This document shows, piece after piece, positions 1-15,888 of a DNA stretch of 64,000 nt. The DNA comes from Lamellibrachia satsuma. Taxonomy: Eukaryota > Annelida > Polychaeta > Sabellida > Siboglinidae. Location of the stretch: positions 1,681,042 through 1,745,041 of the forward strand of contig BSQZ01000078.1 in assembly GCA_033239005.1 (NCBI GenBank). The letters run 5' to 3'. Every line of letters begins with the position of its first letter. Position 1 is the first letter of the stretch. The notes below the pieces were generated by a model. The model did not search any database and was not told the DNA's origin. It saw only the letters and a list, made by a program, of their open reading frames with translations. The position numbers and the translations under genes were made by a program.

Positions 1-172
1 CCACACACAAACCAAACCAAACATTTTCTCATTAGACCGCACAAGCCAAACTAAAAATATTCTCACTGGGCCACACACAAACCAAACTGAACATTTTCTC
101 ATTAGACCATACAAACCAAACCACACATTTTTTTACTGGGCCACACACAAACCAAACCAAGCATTTTTACAC
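1..172. repeat. 70-bp tandem repeat (2 x 35-bp subunits), cut by window start
   Basis: Two full 70-bp units (1-70 and 71-140) and a partial third begin with CCACACACAAACCAAAC. Each unit splits into two diverged 35-bp halves ending in ATTAG or ACTGGG. The array probably continues left of the window. It lies downstream of the last Meis exon seen, so probably within a Meis intron. No coding potential is visible. Confidence 0.8.
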
Positions 173-2439
173 GAACCATATACAAACGTTCTCATTCACA
201 GAGAAACTTTCTCACACACAACCTTACATCAGAGGTCTTGTCACTGCTTATGTTGAAATGCCACACAGTGTTTTAACTGTAATTAATAGTTATTTATTGT
301 GCAAGATAAAATGCCCAAGAATCAACACCGTTGGTGAGATACCTTCATCACCAAGTCTCATGCAGTTAATATTTATCCTAAGCATAATATAGAAGTTGCC
401 TAGCTAATGCTGCTTTCGCCAGCAATAAATACTGCATTGTTGCTCTCTGACAGAATAATGATAACAATTCTACTGATTAATGTAAAAGGCTGTTACTATT
501 TGTATCACTGGTTTTAATTGTTTCAGTCGTCCTTAGTCAAGAACACATGGAGCTCTAGTCATATATACCCTTCAGTCATCAGAAAAACGGATTCACAGCC
601 AATATAAACAAGATCTTGGATATAATATACGGAAATATAAACATTTAAATGTTTTGTCAAGATCAGGTATAACCTAAAATTGAAAGTAAGTAATTTAAGA
701 TATTATGAATTTACAAATCTACTAAAAGCGCTGTGGTAATTCAGCTCCTTTTCTAGAGCATTATTTTTTTTTTAAATCGCCACCCCAGCCAAACGACCAC
801 ATGGGGCATAAATCTGTCAACGCCACCTTTCAGAAGACATGATTTACTAAGATGGGCAAGGAAACTTATGGGACAAGTGTCTGTAGAGTCAAGTTTTGTA
901 CTAAAACTGACAGACGAAGAATGGGAGGTGATTAAACGGTAGAGGGATTCATGCTGGCCCAATTGAACACCCACCGACCAATCATTGCTGATCCCTGGTC
1001 TGGAACACAACTTGAGGTTAAGGTCAACAACATCGAAGGCCACCATTAGTTTCTCCAGGTACGAAAAGGTTCTATCTCCTTACTGCATCTCCTTCAATCA
1101 AAATCCATTTTCTGATTTATCACTCCTTACTAACGAGTAAATATGTACGTCTGTTTTTAAATAATATATAAATGATTAACCACCTAGATCACAATACCTG
1201 ATACCGTAACAGCACTACTGACAAGTGGCAATAATAAACTTATTAATGAGCCATTATCTGCGTGGAAGACCTATAATGACAAGGATGATGATGCTTGCCT
1301 TTGAGTCCCATTCAGTTGTTGTCTCCGACATTAATCTTAAATGCCGCCAGTCTCAATACGCTCTGACTGTCTGGCTTCATAAACTTTTATTGCAAATCAA
1401 CTGCCTGCTATTTGCTATTTATTCCATCCTCCCGCATTCTGTGTCACAGCCTTATCTGACCACTGAGATGCTGCAGGGTCCACCCAGCGAATTCCTGCGT
1501 GTTACAATATAGCATAGTTTTCACACAAATGCCATATTAATGTTGTGGTAATTGACGTAAAGTATTAAGTCACAATGTTTTGTCGATGTGGAATAAATAC
1601 GGCAAGTTGCATAAATGCATGGGTCTTTGTCAAATGGTTTCGCTGACCACGGTGTGTATTTTCTGAAATAATACATTCCCTTAGTCTTATGCTAACGATA
1701 ACACCTGAAATATGTTTTCATTGCGGACATAAAACAACATGTAGCATAATGTGAGTCGAAAGTGCCAGAGTGTTTTCATGCGGTCACCTCGCTGCATGTG
1801 GAACAGGCAAAATAAACTACATTTTTATGCGAGCAAGCGTGGGGCCGCCAGCAGTGTCTGTACGCAGGCAACAGCAGGCAGTAGACGGTCATACACATCA
1901 GCTCAAGACCCAGACACCACAAACTGGGTCAGGACGGCCATAAACCAACAATCCCATAAACTAGCCGATGTGTAGCTGCTATCTTTTTTCTGCTCCTGTG
2001 CAGGCATAAACACATGCATGCACGCACGCACGTACATGCATGCGAAGGCACATGCACAAGCACACATAAATAAGTAGCCTTACGCCTACGACATACGAAC
2101 ACACTCGCATTAGGAATGTCTTTTAAATGATAGATTCCGCACAAAGGTAGTAAATCAAACCGAAAGCACCATACCAAGTAAACAGGCCCTGAAAGCTACG
2201 CATGCAGAAACCCACAAGGGAGGACCTAGAAACTACGAAAGCAGCAACCGTCACCAAATGCAATGCTGAACGGCAGGAATTCAGTAAAATAGCCAATCGA
2301 TGGTGTCTATACACTATAATATAGTACACGCATCACACAGAAGAACACGCAGACGGCCGCATTTCACATGTGACTTATAACAAATTTATTCGAGTATAGC
2401 ACCAAACAATGTAGTCAATGCCAAACACGAAGCCAAGTG
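173..2439. other. AT-rich non-coding stretch, probably Meis intron
   Basis: I see no recognisable exon, RNA gene or transposon here. Short open frames (for example at 753-1046 and 1225-1512) have no recognisable family and no splice context. A purine/pyrimidine-mixed CA-rich patch with ATGCATGCACGC-like words lies near 2010-2070. Confidence 0.5.
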
Positions 2440-3240
2440 AGATCGCACAACAAAAGACGAGACTGCTGCTGCCACCTATCGGCAGTGACTGACAACGTGC
2501 AGTTAGACTGCGGTGTCGGCGGTGGTGGTAGTGTCACCGTCACCTAGAGACAGTGGTTAGAATCGACAGTGTCAGTGTTCACAGTCGGCACAATGGCAGG
2601 CGGTGGTTAGTGACATGTTTATGGCACGTTTCTGGCGTTTCCACGTTCGTCTTCCGGCAATGGCAGTGGTGGCAAACAGCATGCAGCATGGCAGGCCGCG
2701 GCTGCTGATAAATTAGACCGGGTACAAAGGTCAACCTGACGGTGGTGCATGCGCAACCGCGCCCGGCAGTCAGCCGGAGGAGGCGGTGGTGTGTACAGCC
2801 ACATCCACTCTCACAGCCATGTTTAGTGTGCCGCTGGTGGCACGTCGACGCAATGAATTATGGGACACCGTTTGTTTTTCAATGCGCACCCAACGCGATC
2901 CCGCTGACGACAATGAGCGCGTCATCGGAGTGCCGTCGCCATCGTTGTCATCGTCGCCGGTGGGTGATAATACGAGGAGTTCCGTTAGACACTGGCCCGA
3001 GGCGTGTACGAGGGTCTCGCGCACACGCGCACACAGCTGGTGCTTGATATGTCGTAGCGGGCGGGCGTAGAGGGGTGGGGGCCGATCCTACCCTTGCGTC
3101 CCTCCAGTCACACACAGTCCTGTCACACAGGAAACAAATTCCCGCACTATAAACATCAGTAGCTGAGTGAGTGAGAGAGCGCATAATAATAGTGACTGAA
3201 CGAGAAAGCGCGAAGATGATGAATTATTACGACACGGGGC
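2440..3240. promoter_or_regulatory. CpG-rich island in AT-rich intron; possible regulatory element
   Basis: This 0.8-kb segment has clearly more CpG and G+C than its surroundings and carries overlapping open frames on both strands, as expected for GC-rich non-coding DNA. It lies about 9.8 kb downstream of Meis exon 6 on the minus-strand gene. One minus-strand frame contains SPTGDDDNDGDG, which resembles the acidic stretch before the Meis homeodomain, but no homeodomain residues follow it. A distal promoter, an enhancer or an unrecognised exon are all possible; the function is inferred from composition only. Confidence 0.3.
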
Positions 3241-5648
3241 CTCCTCTATTTTTCATGTGGCCGAGCTCCCGCAGCATTGCCATGACAACAGATGACATCA
3301 CACGGGCAGGGGCAACGTAGTGTGACAAGCACATAGAACTGGGGGTATCCATGCGCCTATAGGCAGAACAGCTTGTAAAAAGATGACTAACACCTACCAC
3401 TCACTCGGATATATAACCCAACATTAATCATCCCTAGGCTACATTTTTGGGTCAGCAGATCTTAGCTGAACCAATCCAATCTTTCTAATTTTTTTATTAT
3501 TTATTATTTTAAACCAGAACTTGTTAAAATACAACAGAATAAACCTATGGAACTTAAGATGGAATTTACAGACTAACTTCTGACCTGTCTCTAACATGAT
3601 TTTATAATTCGATCTGTAAACTTAAATCCATCAGTAATTATAAAACACCAACAAAAACTTTCCCTGTTAAAATATTTAAAACAACACTTTTTTCTCTAGT
3701 GATAGATTATTTGCATCACCATGAGGCGGCATGAGGCGTGGTGTTGTGTACATTAATCATATATGGCCCCATGCTAATGACTGTACTATCATCCAATATC
3801 TCAACAAATCAAACTTTTTTATATGACAGACGTGTTTCTTAAAATAATTCATGTCACAGCATTCTCAAATGACAGGTGGAAATAAATATCACAATATGTC
3901 AAGTTAAGTTTCTGCCTGTGAATAAAAGTGCCTTGCAGGCATGCATGTCAAAAGTCATTTCTAGTGCCAATTTTGGCATCCATCATCTTTGTACTCTTCT
4001 ACTCTCTTCTGAACAGCAAGATCAATGGATTTATCTGAAGAATAATTTAACTATCAACCTGACAAATAAGGCACAAGTTTATTTATTCTACCAAACTCCT
4101 TAAACATAGGAGGTAGCCACTATAAATCCATGAAACAGTTTATTTTGTCCAACAACGACACATGTGAATCAACTGGCACGCTAGTAGTGAAAATACTACT
4201 AGTGAACAACATCAGACAAAGGTCCCACCAAACAGGAAGTGGTTGCAGTGGTGCAACGGAAAGGGTTACGGTGCCTGCCAAAAGGCGCGAGGAAAGGGTT
4301 AAGAACATATGGACTAGGCCTTGCCTGGAGACCATGTGTAAACGGAGATGCAAAGAAGCAAAGTTCAATGCTACTGCAGTGGTTTCTCACACGGAATTAG
4401 GCCATGTATATGGCAGAAAGTAGAAAACTCTACAAGGCTGATGCATGGCTACGTGCCTGTGGAAAGGTTACCTTACAGCAACGGGCAGTTGTCCCATCAC
4501 TCCAAGAGGGACGGGCACCACTTTCAATGGGGCACACATAACAACTACACTGCCCTGCTGGTATCTAACATTTACTGGGATGTGCCAACACATTCTATCT
4601 ATGCATTGGCACAACATTCTATCCGTTGGCACGTGGCCAAAAGTGGTGCATCCCACTACGCAGTTGTGCATGATGTGGTGGTGCCAAGTGACGAAGACAT
4701 GTACCTGATTTTCCAAAAAAAATATTTTCACAAATTTCCTCCGTACAAACATATTGCCATTACAGAAAGGCATGACTTATGAATTTTGCCGGTCTTTTGA
4801 AATTGCGTGCCCTGAACAATTGTCATTTCACGCGCAGCCAAACTCGACAGAAAAACGTGTCCTGCAGTGGGAGAGTAATGCTGCAAAAACTGCCAAGATG
4901 TGATGAGGCAACATTTAATCGCTGTCATCACACAAACAAAGCAGCAGCAGCAGCAGCTCCTAGTGGAGGCAGTCAAGTAGTACTACAGTCAATGCCCTCA
5001 TGCATGATGTGTGCAGCAGCCCTAGGCCCAGTGGTTGAACCTCGCCAGATGTGAGAAGACATATTCACCAGGCACAGATAGCTTCAGTTGGGGCCAGCAC
5101 TAGCACGTGTACAGCCACAGCAATTAAAGTGCTTGTGGCATAAATAGGAGCTGGGCAAGTTATGTGTCTAATGAAGAAATTCCTTCTCTGATTTCCACTC
5201 GGCACAGCCTGTGGGGAGGATCCGTTGCACAGAGTGGCCTGCTAGAAGCAGCCAATTTCAACTGGGCACAAGGCAAAGATAACAAAACGTGATTTGCCTA
5301 AACAGGCAAGACAGGCTATGCTGGCCCATTAACTCTGTCTCCTCTGCACCAGTGCCAGCACAACTGCATGCTGAGGCAGAAGTCTGGAAAGGGTTACACG
5401 GAAAAAGGCATCTGATTGCAGCAGATCGAATGCATGTGATTCCTGCTCAAAATATCGCAAACTTAATTGACGCGGTACTCACTGTTGATTTACTGGTGTA
5501 AGATGCTAATCCACCACGAGTATGTATATAGTTTCCACTTACGCTATGGCCATGCTAATCCCGTGGCAGGCAAATATACGTAAACTGTGGACACTGGGAA
5601 GGATTAGCGATCATCTACTGTATAACTGAACACCGCAGGTTCACAAGC
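3241..5648. other. Non-coding stretch with an unassigned 144-codon open frame
   Basis: The longest open frame (4348-4782, plus) begins MQRSKVQCYC and matches no family I recognise. Overlapping frames on the other strand are nearly as long, and there is no domain, signal peptide or convincing splice site. I treat it as chance within the presumed Meis intron. A short CAG run (about 4941-4958) is also present. Nothing else is identifiable. Confidence 0.4.
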
Positions 5649-5663
5649 AAACACACACACACA

Positions 5664-5728
<65 letters not shown>
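5649..5728. repeat. (CA)n microsatellite
   Basis: About 40 CA units, with one CCCA interruption near 5668. Pure dinucleotide repeat in presumed intronic DNA. Confidence 0.97.
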
Positions 5729-5730
<2 letters not shown>

Positions 5731-8700
5731 GCAATTGTACAGAGTAATCATAGCATCCTCCGCCAATAGCTGCACTGGCCAGCTCACCACTGACCACAGG
5801 GGAATCAGAGGTAAATTGCATTTGGCACCAGATTGGTAAGACAAACTGAAAGAAATTGACCCATTTAGTGGGAGGGTGTCTGGGTTGTCAGGTTGTGCCA
5901 TGTTGGCAAACAACTGCAGCCCAGGGAGGGTCGATTAATTAGCACCATGCTGCTGATGAGACACACTGACATATACAAGCAACCCCAGACATACTCCACT
6001 TGGTTCCTCTATTAGAATGTCCTTACAAGCAAGCGCACAGCTGAGTGGCACATTATCAGAAAGACACAAATCATACAGCAAACACCACTAATGATTTCAA
6101 GGAAACTGTAATAAAACTCATGTTTCACAAATGCATCAAACAGAGATTAACTAGAAATGTCCACCTTGCAAACTTGTGCACAAATCTTGTGAATATTATT
6201 AACCTCATGCGGAGATCTTTTACGGCCTGTCACTAAATACATGCTGACCTATCATTGGCCTTATATTTCCTTGCTTGGGCTGGTTAGTGCCTGTGTCGAG
6301 GGCCAACCATTACCGTAATGTACCTAGAAAAGACATTACACACTGCACATAATGTCCCTTGCAATAACTTGTTAACGTAACACATTATTGCATGTTAAGC
6401 TGCTATGGCAAGCATTCGTGCACATGTCTGAGTTACTGTCGTATTATGACTATGGTCGATGTCTTAGTGATGAGGCATGACTGTCAAAACACGAGAAACT
6501 GTGTAGAGACAAATCCAAACCACTGAATGTCACTGACTGATTTTTCTAGTTGTTGATAGATTACATGTTCAAGCAGACACAAATTCAGACAAGAGTTCTC
6601 ATTTTCATCAATCTTTCTAAAGACACCATGTAACAACTAAGCTATCATTGCAAATAAAGAGAAATCACGGAAAGGGAAATTTATCAGGTTGATCAACTGA
6701 ACTAGGTTTTGAAGAACTTGAAGTGTAGCGTAAGATGAGAATGCAGGCAAATGGCGCTGCCAAGAGTCAAGTCATGAATAGTTGCACCTCAGATATACAG
6801 ATATGATGTAACTGGTACAAATATCGGTTAAACAGTCAGACGATACTGAGGCTGCATCACACTGAAGGCCATGCAGAGGATATAATTTTTTTACACTTTG
6901 TCATCATGTACCCCCCCAATAATGCCACACAATCCATGCATTATACGAAGGCAGACACACGCAGATATTTCGCACGCACACGCATGCACACACACAAACG
7001 CACGCATGACTAGTTTCGAGACACAGCGAGCATGCATGAGCAGCGGTCCAGAGATGGCGTTCATCAAATCCACTCTAGGCGTCGCATCACCTGAAATGCT
7101 ACCGGCTGTCATTTGAGATCAGCCTCTCCGACGTACTTATGAATGTCGACAGCGCGTTCTCGGGATGGGCGTGCTCGCTTACGCAAAGCTGAATGACACT
7201 TTGGTTGGCGCGATTCGATTAACCCCCGTGGCATTGCATCAACAAATGGCCCGACAGCGCGGTTGTCCATGTCCATTCTCCGGGCCGAGTAATTCGATTT
7301 CCATGCAGTGTGCATTACTACGCAGGTTGTATATGAGAAATCAGTAACGTGTACACGCATTAGTGGCCAATTTCCTATCTGTCACTAGTGGTTTCAGTTG
7401 GTCTGACCAGACATGGCCTGTCCATCGTTCCCCCCGTCTGTCCCCCCCATGTGGACCACTGTCCGCGACAAGCACTGTTTGTCTACATCAATCCAAGTGC
7501 AGCACATTGACATAACTTGTGCTGATATAAATATCTGATGCCATCCATAAACAACGTTCACGGAAAACGTCTTTACTCTGAGTGTATCTCGAATTCTTCA
7601 AATATACCTAAATATTTTTTTTTAACGTATGTAAAAAAACTCTATCAAAACATCATAATCTGACATCATCCTTAGATAACGTTCACAAAAAACATTGTTA
7701 CATATTTCCAGAATATTTCTCATTTATAAAGTATGCATAACCATTCTTTAAAAACTGTCTTCAGTGAAATGGTCAAGCAATCCAGTTGTGAAACCTCTTC
7801 AAAATATTGAGCTTCTACCAATGATTCTGAATATAATAAATTATGGTTTTTGACAGAATAATAACTTTTCATGGTACACTTGTAGCCTCATCACAGTAAG
7901 CTACTCCATACGGTCCAGTTAGCTAGCTTATTATTTTACAATCACAAATGTAGCAGTAGTTTTTCAAGTTTTCTTGCTGTTAATTAGCCGTCTGTGTGTT
8001 GTTGTTGTTGTAATTAGCGAGTCTGCGGTGTGGTCCATTGAGAGGGTGCGTGGGGCAACAGGGTGCCCCGTCAAAACAGGATTTCAATTTACTGTGTCTT
8101 TTGGATGAACTGGCGGATAGGCGACGAGAACACACAGACAATGGCGGAGCAATTAGACGCCCTGTGGCTGCACAACACGTCGCACCCCTGCAGCCTTTAT
8201 ATGCACTCTACAAGCCATGTGGTCTTGACAGCTCGAGTAGTTGACCGGGGTGGATGGTAAGTGAAACCCATTGATCGGCGACGCATCCAGCAGCAACAAA
8301 TTTCCTTGCATCTGATTAGCAGATTCACCAAGCTCTGGCACTGACAATGGGCGATACCGGTCTCGTGTTGACATTACATAATTATTTTATAAAGCGCCCT
8401 CTTAAGGGGTTACTAAACTCCCTCCAATCTGGTGACAATTAAAGAGCCACTGCACGCCCTTTGACTGCCATTTGAGGTTCGGTTGACCAAAACATCAGTG
8501 GTTAGTTAGGGGGTGACTTTGTGATCGGGGAATGAGCGCCTGCTGTCTCGTGGGCGGCTACATTGACACCGACAGTGTCAGTAGAGGTAGTTCAGATTTT
8601 CCTGTTCATTACCCTCTGCCCGGGAATAGCCACTAGGGCATGCTTGCCATCCTAGCTATGTGCAGTCAGTCCTAACACTACAGTAATTGGCGGACACATG

Positions 8701-11029
8701 GACACGTGAATGACAGCCTGACAGACGGTCACTTGAATGACAGACTGACAAACTGATGGACTGACCCAATCCTGTCAATTTCATCACCTTAGTCACCTCA
8801 TAGCCTTGATACACCCAGAGGGGTTGTTCTCAGTCACAACTCATTATACAACACCCCCAGTCAGCAAAGTCACATCATCAATCTACTTCTACTAGACTAC
8901 ATTATCAATCACATGATGCAAAAGGGTTTTACCCAGAATTGCATCATGAAACTATTCTACTTATACCAGAACAACTCGACATCAGACAATGCTGCACTTT
9001 AGACACTGGATGACTCATCAATTTGACAGAAAATGTTGAACTAAGACAACTAGGTACAAAAACATAAATTCTTTTTTTTAAGATTTGTTGTGTTCGCCAT
9101 AATCAGGTACCTATTTTAAATGACTACTGAAAAATGGTTTGACATCATTTATAATTTGTTGATGCTAGTTTTGTTAATAAATATGACATAAACTGTATAA
9201 ATGTCCAGCTGCTGAATTGTCTGAATGTCGAGTTGTACTGGATACGGTCTTCTAGTGCTTCTACATGTGTATTAGCATGATTTCTCTTAACATCTAGGAA
9301 CACATGCAAAACTTTCATTTATCATTGTTAATAAACAGCTCTATTATATGTATATCAATTACGTGCAATTTTAAAAGGTCATATCCGGCTGGTGTCAGTA
9401 GGTGTACGAATTACGACTATTTAGCAATTTGTGGTGAAATTCCATAAACAAATACCTTTGTATGCAGACTGGTTTGTGCAACGCCTCCCCTTTCTGGGAA
9501 CACTTCTGCAAACTAAAACGGGAGCAATATTTTATACGACTGCCAACGTAGCAGACAACAATAGCATGCAATGTCTGTATCTGGTCACTGAGCTGCTAAA
9601 AAGCCTAGCGTCCAGTACCTTACCGACAGATTCCTGTCAGAATACCTTTAGAAAATGTTGCCCCAAGTGAAGGGTGCTCACTGAATGCACTGTGACTTCA
9701 AGACAGGAGAGAGAACTCAACGTCAGTGTGGGTGGTTGACTGTCTGAGAGAGAAATAAGGATGACAACTGGGACACAGCGGAAGTCCAAATAGCAAGTGC
9801 AGCAAAGAAATAAAGCTCCTTCCTCAACTGATTTAGCTCATCATGAATCAGGTTCGTCAATGTTCAAATCTGCAGTGTGCAAATAATCAAAGTATTAATT
9901 AATAATACTAATAATAAGCAGTCAGTTTAATAAGAGCGCATGTTTTGTAAAAAAAAAACTCATCGAAAGAATTGATTTTGATCATTATATCGGCTAACAT
10001 ACGACAGTGCAGAAAGCCTTGTTATTGAGATGGAGCTACACTTGCCCTTTTTTCACAAAATTTTGACTGGACCTTGTAAAAAATTATTTAACAGTTTTGT
10101 CCAATGACTTCACCAAAACTAAATGAAAAATTTGCACAAGCGAGCTGGCATGTCGTAGTGGATACTAGGTAGGTTTTATTTTCATAAAATGAACGTGAAA
10201 TGAGATGATTAAAAAAATCAAATTGAGGAGGGACCTTTAAGGTTGACGACACTCTTTCATCCTACAAATAGACTGCCTCTGACAAGAATTTGGGTGTGGC
10301 GGATGGAACAGTGCTGGGTCCCTCACAGCCGCGAGTTCTTTCACCGGCGCGACCCTTTGTCGAGATCTATTACCAGACACTTTTTAATATGAATCCACCT
10401 TTCTGTTGACGAAAAACATTTAGAGCTGTCCCATGCATAATTCACACGCCTATTTTCAGGTGGCCATTGAAAATTGGTGAAAGGAAAATCATTAGACCAG
10501 TGATTAGGCGCTGAATAGTGGTGCATGAAGGCATTGTGTGCGTGGGGACGTTATTGCACCCGCCGAGTGCCGGCGGATGACCCCCTACAGTCAACTGGAG
10601 AAAACGATCATTGCGCACACACACTCCATAATGCCGTTGATTCAGCCAGGACCAGAGTCAACGCCGCCAACTCAACCTATTCACGTTCGGCAGCGTTATT
10701 GTTGTGGCTGTGAAACTCATAAACATGACTGATGACCGTGGCACACACATATAAAGCATTCCTCCCTTTCTCCTTCTGTCGCTCGCCGACCTAAACTGTT
10801 TGTCTTCAAGGGCCGGACAGAACCCGGTACGCATCCAGCATGGGTGACAGCTACAGTGGTGGCTGGGCATATTGGAATGGAAGTCTGAAGAAGGCAACTA
10901 ACGTCTAGATAATCCATGTCATCAATTGTTACCTAGGGTAGAAAGGCAGTAACGTCCAGTAGGCTAATGATACTAATGAGACTACCTATTGCTCTATTGC
11001 ATTTACATGAGAAACACTATTTCAGAGAT
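5729..11029. other. Presumed Meis intron, no gene recognised
   Basis: No exon of the Meis homeodomain or any other known family is visible on either strand. A CA-rich patch (about 6955-7010) is present. Two stretches of higher complexity and GC content (about 8030-8660 and 10250-10900) stand out from the AT-rich background and could be conserved non-coding elements; only a cross-species alignment could show this. Confidence 0.4.
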
Positions 11030-11575
11030 AACCCAGAAAGTACACTGCAAATGGCATCAGATAGGCTATCACAATTATACAAGAAAGTTTATTGCACTGA
11101 CATAAGAATGCCTATCACAGACAGACACCAGACAGTATGTCACATGAAAGCCTATCGCAGTGACACCATTGAATACGTCACAATGACACAACAAATAATG
11201 ATACCAGAGAGCATTTCACAATGTCAAAAAGAGCCTATCACAATGACACCAAAAAGTATGTTGCAATGTCACAAGACTATCACAATGACACCATAGAGTA
11301 TGTGGCAACGTCACAAGAAATCCTATCGCAATAACACTAGAGAGTATGTTGCAACAAGAAAGCCTACAGCAATTATACCAGAAAGTAGATTGTTACGTGA
11401 CAATAAAGCCTATCACAATGACACCAGAAAGTATTTCACAATGTTACAAGATAGCCTACTGCAATGACACTAGACAGTATTTTGGAATGACACAGGCCAC
11501 AGGAATGACACGGGCCACAGGAATGACACGGGCCACAGGAATGGCCAACCAGGAACATAGTAAATAAAAAGTGTT
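11030..11575. repeat. Degenerate tandem array of CACAATGACACCAGAAAG-type units
   Basis: Variants of CCTATCACAATGACACC followed by AGAAAGTAT and TCACAAGAAAG recur at roughly 40-60 bp spacing. The array ends in three copies of a 15-bp unit (GGAATGACACGGGCCACA-like) and then GGCCAACCAGGAACA. The end block recurs at about 13484-13621, on the other side of Meis exon 6. An open frame through it (10967-11296) is a by-product of the repeat. Confidence 0.8.
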
Positions 11576-13201
<1,626 letters not shown>

Positions 13202-13483
13202 TCAGATGTGATGTATCATGGTTAACTGTTGAGAATATCTGGAAGCTTTGATGCCACATTCCTGTTAATTTCGCCTAACTTCTGCCAATCACAGCAAAGT
13301 ACTGATAAATAAACATTCAAGGCTCACAACCTGTAAAGCGCAAACTGCACAGAATATTTTGCAGAATCACTACAAAACCATAACTTTCTACAACAAGGAA
13401 TAAAACCTTTGAGAAAGTAAACATACCTCATACAAAACATAAAGTTGGTTAATGACTATCTAATATTAGAATATGACTTTTTA

Positions 13484-13621
13484 ATGATAATCACAATGAT
13501 ACCAGAAAGTATTTCACAATGTCACAAGAAAGCCTATCGCAATGACACCAGAGAGTATTTTGGAATGACACCGGCCACAGGAATGGCCAACCGGGAACAA
13601 AGTAAATAAAAAGTGTTTTAT
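13484..13621. repeat. Direct repeat of the block at 11410-11575
   Basis: The segment carries CACCAGAAAGTATTTCACAA, AAGAAAGCCTATCGCAATGA, the GGCCACAGGAATGGCCAACC block and the terminal AGTAAATAAAAAGTGTTTTA, in the same order and orientation as the end of the 11-kb array. The two copies flank Meis exon 6. Confidence 0.85.
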
Positions 13622-15186
13622 TCAGCATGAAGAAGAAGCACAATGGATGTATGTACTGATCTATTGCTTACATCATAAGTTTGTTATTACTGTACATACA
13701 AAGACACTATGTATGTGTTAATGTTAATTAATACTGATAATGTTGAATAAAGTTCAACGGCACACACTACTTTAACGAGTTGTGCCACAAATGAGACAAA
13801 AGCCCAGGCAAACCTGGTTACAAATGCATTGTTATTTCAACTACAGTATCTCCGAGACGCAGCCCGGTTAGTTACATTCATGTGAATTAAACATTATAGC
13901 AGAAATCAATATACACTGAGGTGACAGTGCTGTATCGGGACAACAAAATTTATCACGCAGCTGTTTTCACAAGATATTCAAATACTGAAGTGACTGAGGA
14001 GATATAGAAACAGTTTACTATACAGCCAACATTCATCAGTTCTGAACGTAGCTAACATTTCTCTATCCCTTTAATCCCGACACATAAAAAAATCGCAAAG
14101 CAATTGTGGAAAAAATCATGATGCTGTGCTAAAACATAAAACCGGTTTCCAACAGATGAAAACAGCGAATGTCTACAACTGAGCCTTTTCATCTTCTGCG
14201 TCTGCATCCAACAGTTTTAATACCCCTTTCAACATATCATTTTTATGCTGCGGCGTTTAATGTGTTTCTTTTCAAACCAGGTTATAATGAAAGCAAAACA
14301 AGACATTGTTTTCTCTCATCATACAATGATACGCTTCAAAAGAATTTAATTAATAATTATGTAATAACACCACACAGGGGTACAATTATCTATTTTCCAT
14401 CGCAGCTGGAGGTAGCAATAGCTGATGCGTCACCCATGCACGAATAACAGACAGCACTGTCATTGATGGAAGCTGCAATGGGCAACCTATTTTACTTTCT
14501 CCTCCTTGACAATACCCTGTCAAATTATCATGTCAGCTCAATGAAGGACCATTGAATACTTAAGACGTCGTTCGACACCAGAAGCAGCAAGGGCCATATT
14601 TTCCACAGAAATTTCCCGACTCAGACAAACAGTGTCGCTGAAAGTCGCATGGTACGGCACGCTTTTTACACACTCATCTTTATTCTGTCCTCGCAACTTC
14701 AGCAAAAGCGGGCAAATAACAGCAGCAAAGCCCATGTGGCGTTTTTCTATAACACCGTAATTATTCCATCATTAAACATGCATTTTGCTTAGCATTTAGA
14801 TGACTTTCTGATGGGATGTGACCTTCTAAAACACATTTCCTGTATGCGGAGGCCGTGGCAGCCATTTCCATTCCATATCATATTAGATGATAGGCAGCAA
14901 TTTAGAAATGGTCTGAAATATAGTAATTGTCCACATCCGATTCGCAGCCGTGACACTTTGCACAGTGGACTATCTGTAAATGTTACACGACATTATCGCA
15001 ACAGAAATTACAGAAAACAACCTATGCACCTGCAACAGAACTGGAATTGTTAGTTGCTGCTATTTTTGGCATTTGGAAATCAAACTTAGTTATTAATATT
15101 ATTATAATATATAGTGCTGTCATATTCTGAACTTTGCGGAAAACATGATAGCTGCTGTTAATATAATATATATATACTGCTTTTTT

Positions 15187-15888
15187 ACTCTGTAGATGTT
15201 AATTTGCCTGCTATTCTTGATGACACCAACATTTACTCTGTAGATGTTAATTTACCTGCTACTCTTGATGATACCAACATTTACTCCGTAGATGTTAATT
15301 TACCTGCTATTCTTGATGACACCAACATTTACTCCGTAGATGTTAATTTACCTGCTATTCTTGATGACACCAACATTTACTCTGTAGATGTTAATTTACC
15401 TGCTATTCTTGATGACACCAACATTTACTCTGTAGATGTTAATTTACCTGCTATTCTTGATGACACCAACATTTACTTTGTAGATGTTAATTTACCTGCT
15501 ATTCTTGATGACACCAACATTTACTTTGTAGATGTTAATTTCCTGCTATTCTTGATGACACCAACATTTACTTTGTAGATGTTAATTTACCTACTATTCT
15601 TGATGACACCAACATTTACTCTGTAGATGTTAATTTACCTGCTATTCTTGATGACACCAACATTTACTCTGTAGATGTTAATTTACCTACTATTCTTGAT
15701 GACACCAACATTTACTCTGTAGATGTTAATTTACGTACTATTCTTGATGACACCAACATTTACTCTGTAGATGTTAATTTACCTGTTATTCTTGATGACA
15801 CCAACATTTACTTTGTAGATGTTAATTTACCTACTATTCTTGATGACACCAACATTTACTCTGTAGATGTTAATTTATCTGCTATTCA
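15187..15888. repeat. 48-bp minisatellite, about 14-15 copies
   Basis: The unit starts GTAGATGTTAATTTACCTGC and ends CACCAACATTTACTCT, 48 bp. Copies differ by single bases. Because 48 is a multiple of three, one plus-strand frame stays open for 124 codons (15204-15578) as a 16-residue repeat (VDVNLPAILDDTNIYS). A 1-bp deletion near 15542 breaks that frame. Meis is transcribed from the opposite strand, so the frame is antisense intronic DNA and I do not call it a gene. Confidence 0.95.

Noticed and set aside
2770..3024. Minus-strand frame with SPTGDDDNDGDG resembling the acidic stretch before the Meis homeodomain
   Set aside because: The residues that follow are not the homeodomain and no splice sites support an exon; a chance match in GC-rich DNA is more likely.
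4348..4782. 144-codon open frame as a novel gene
   Set aside because: There is no recognisable domain, no promoter or splice support, and overlapping frames of similar length exist; kept only as a note.
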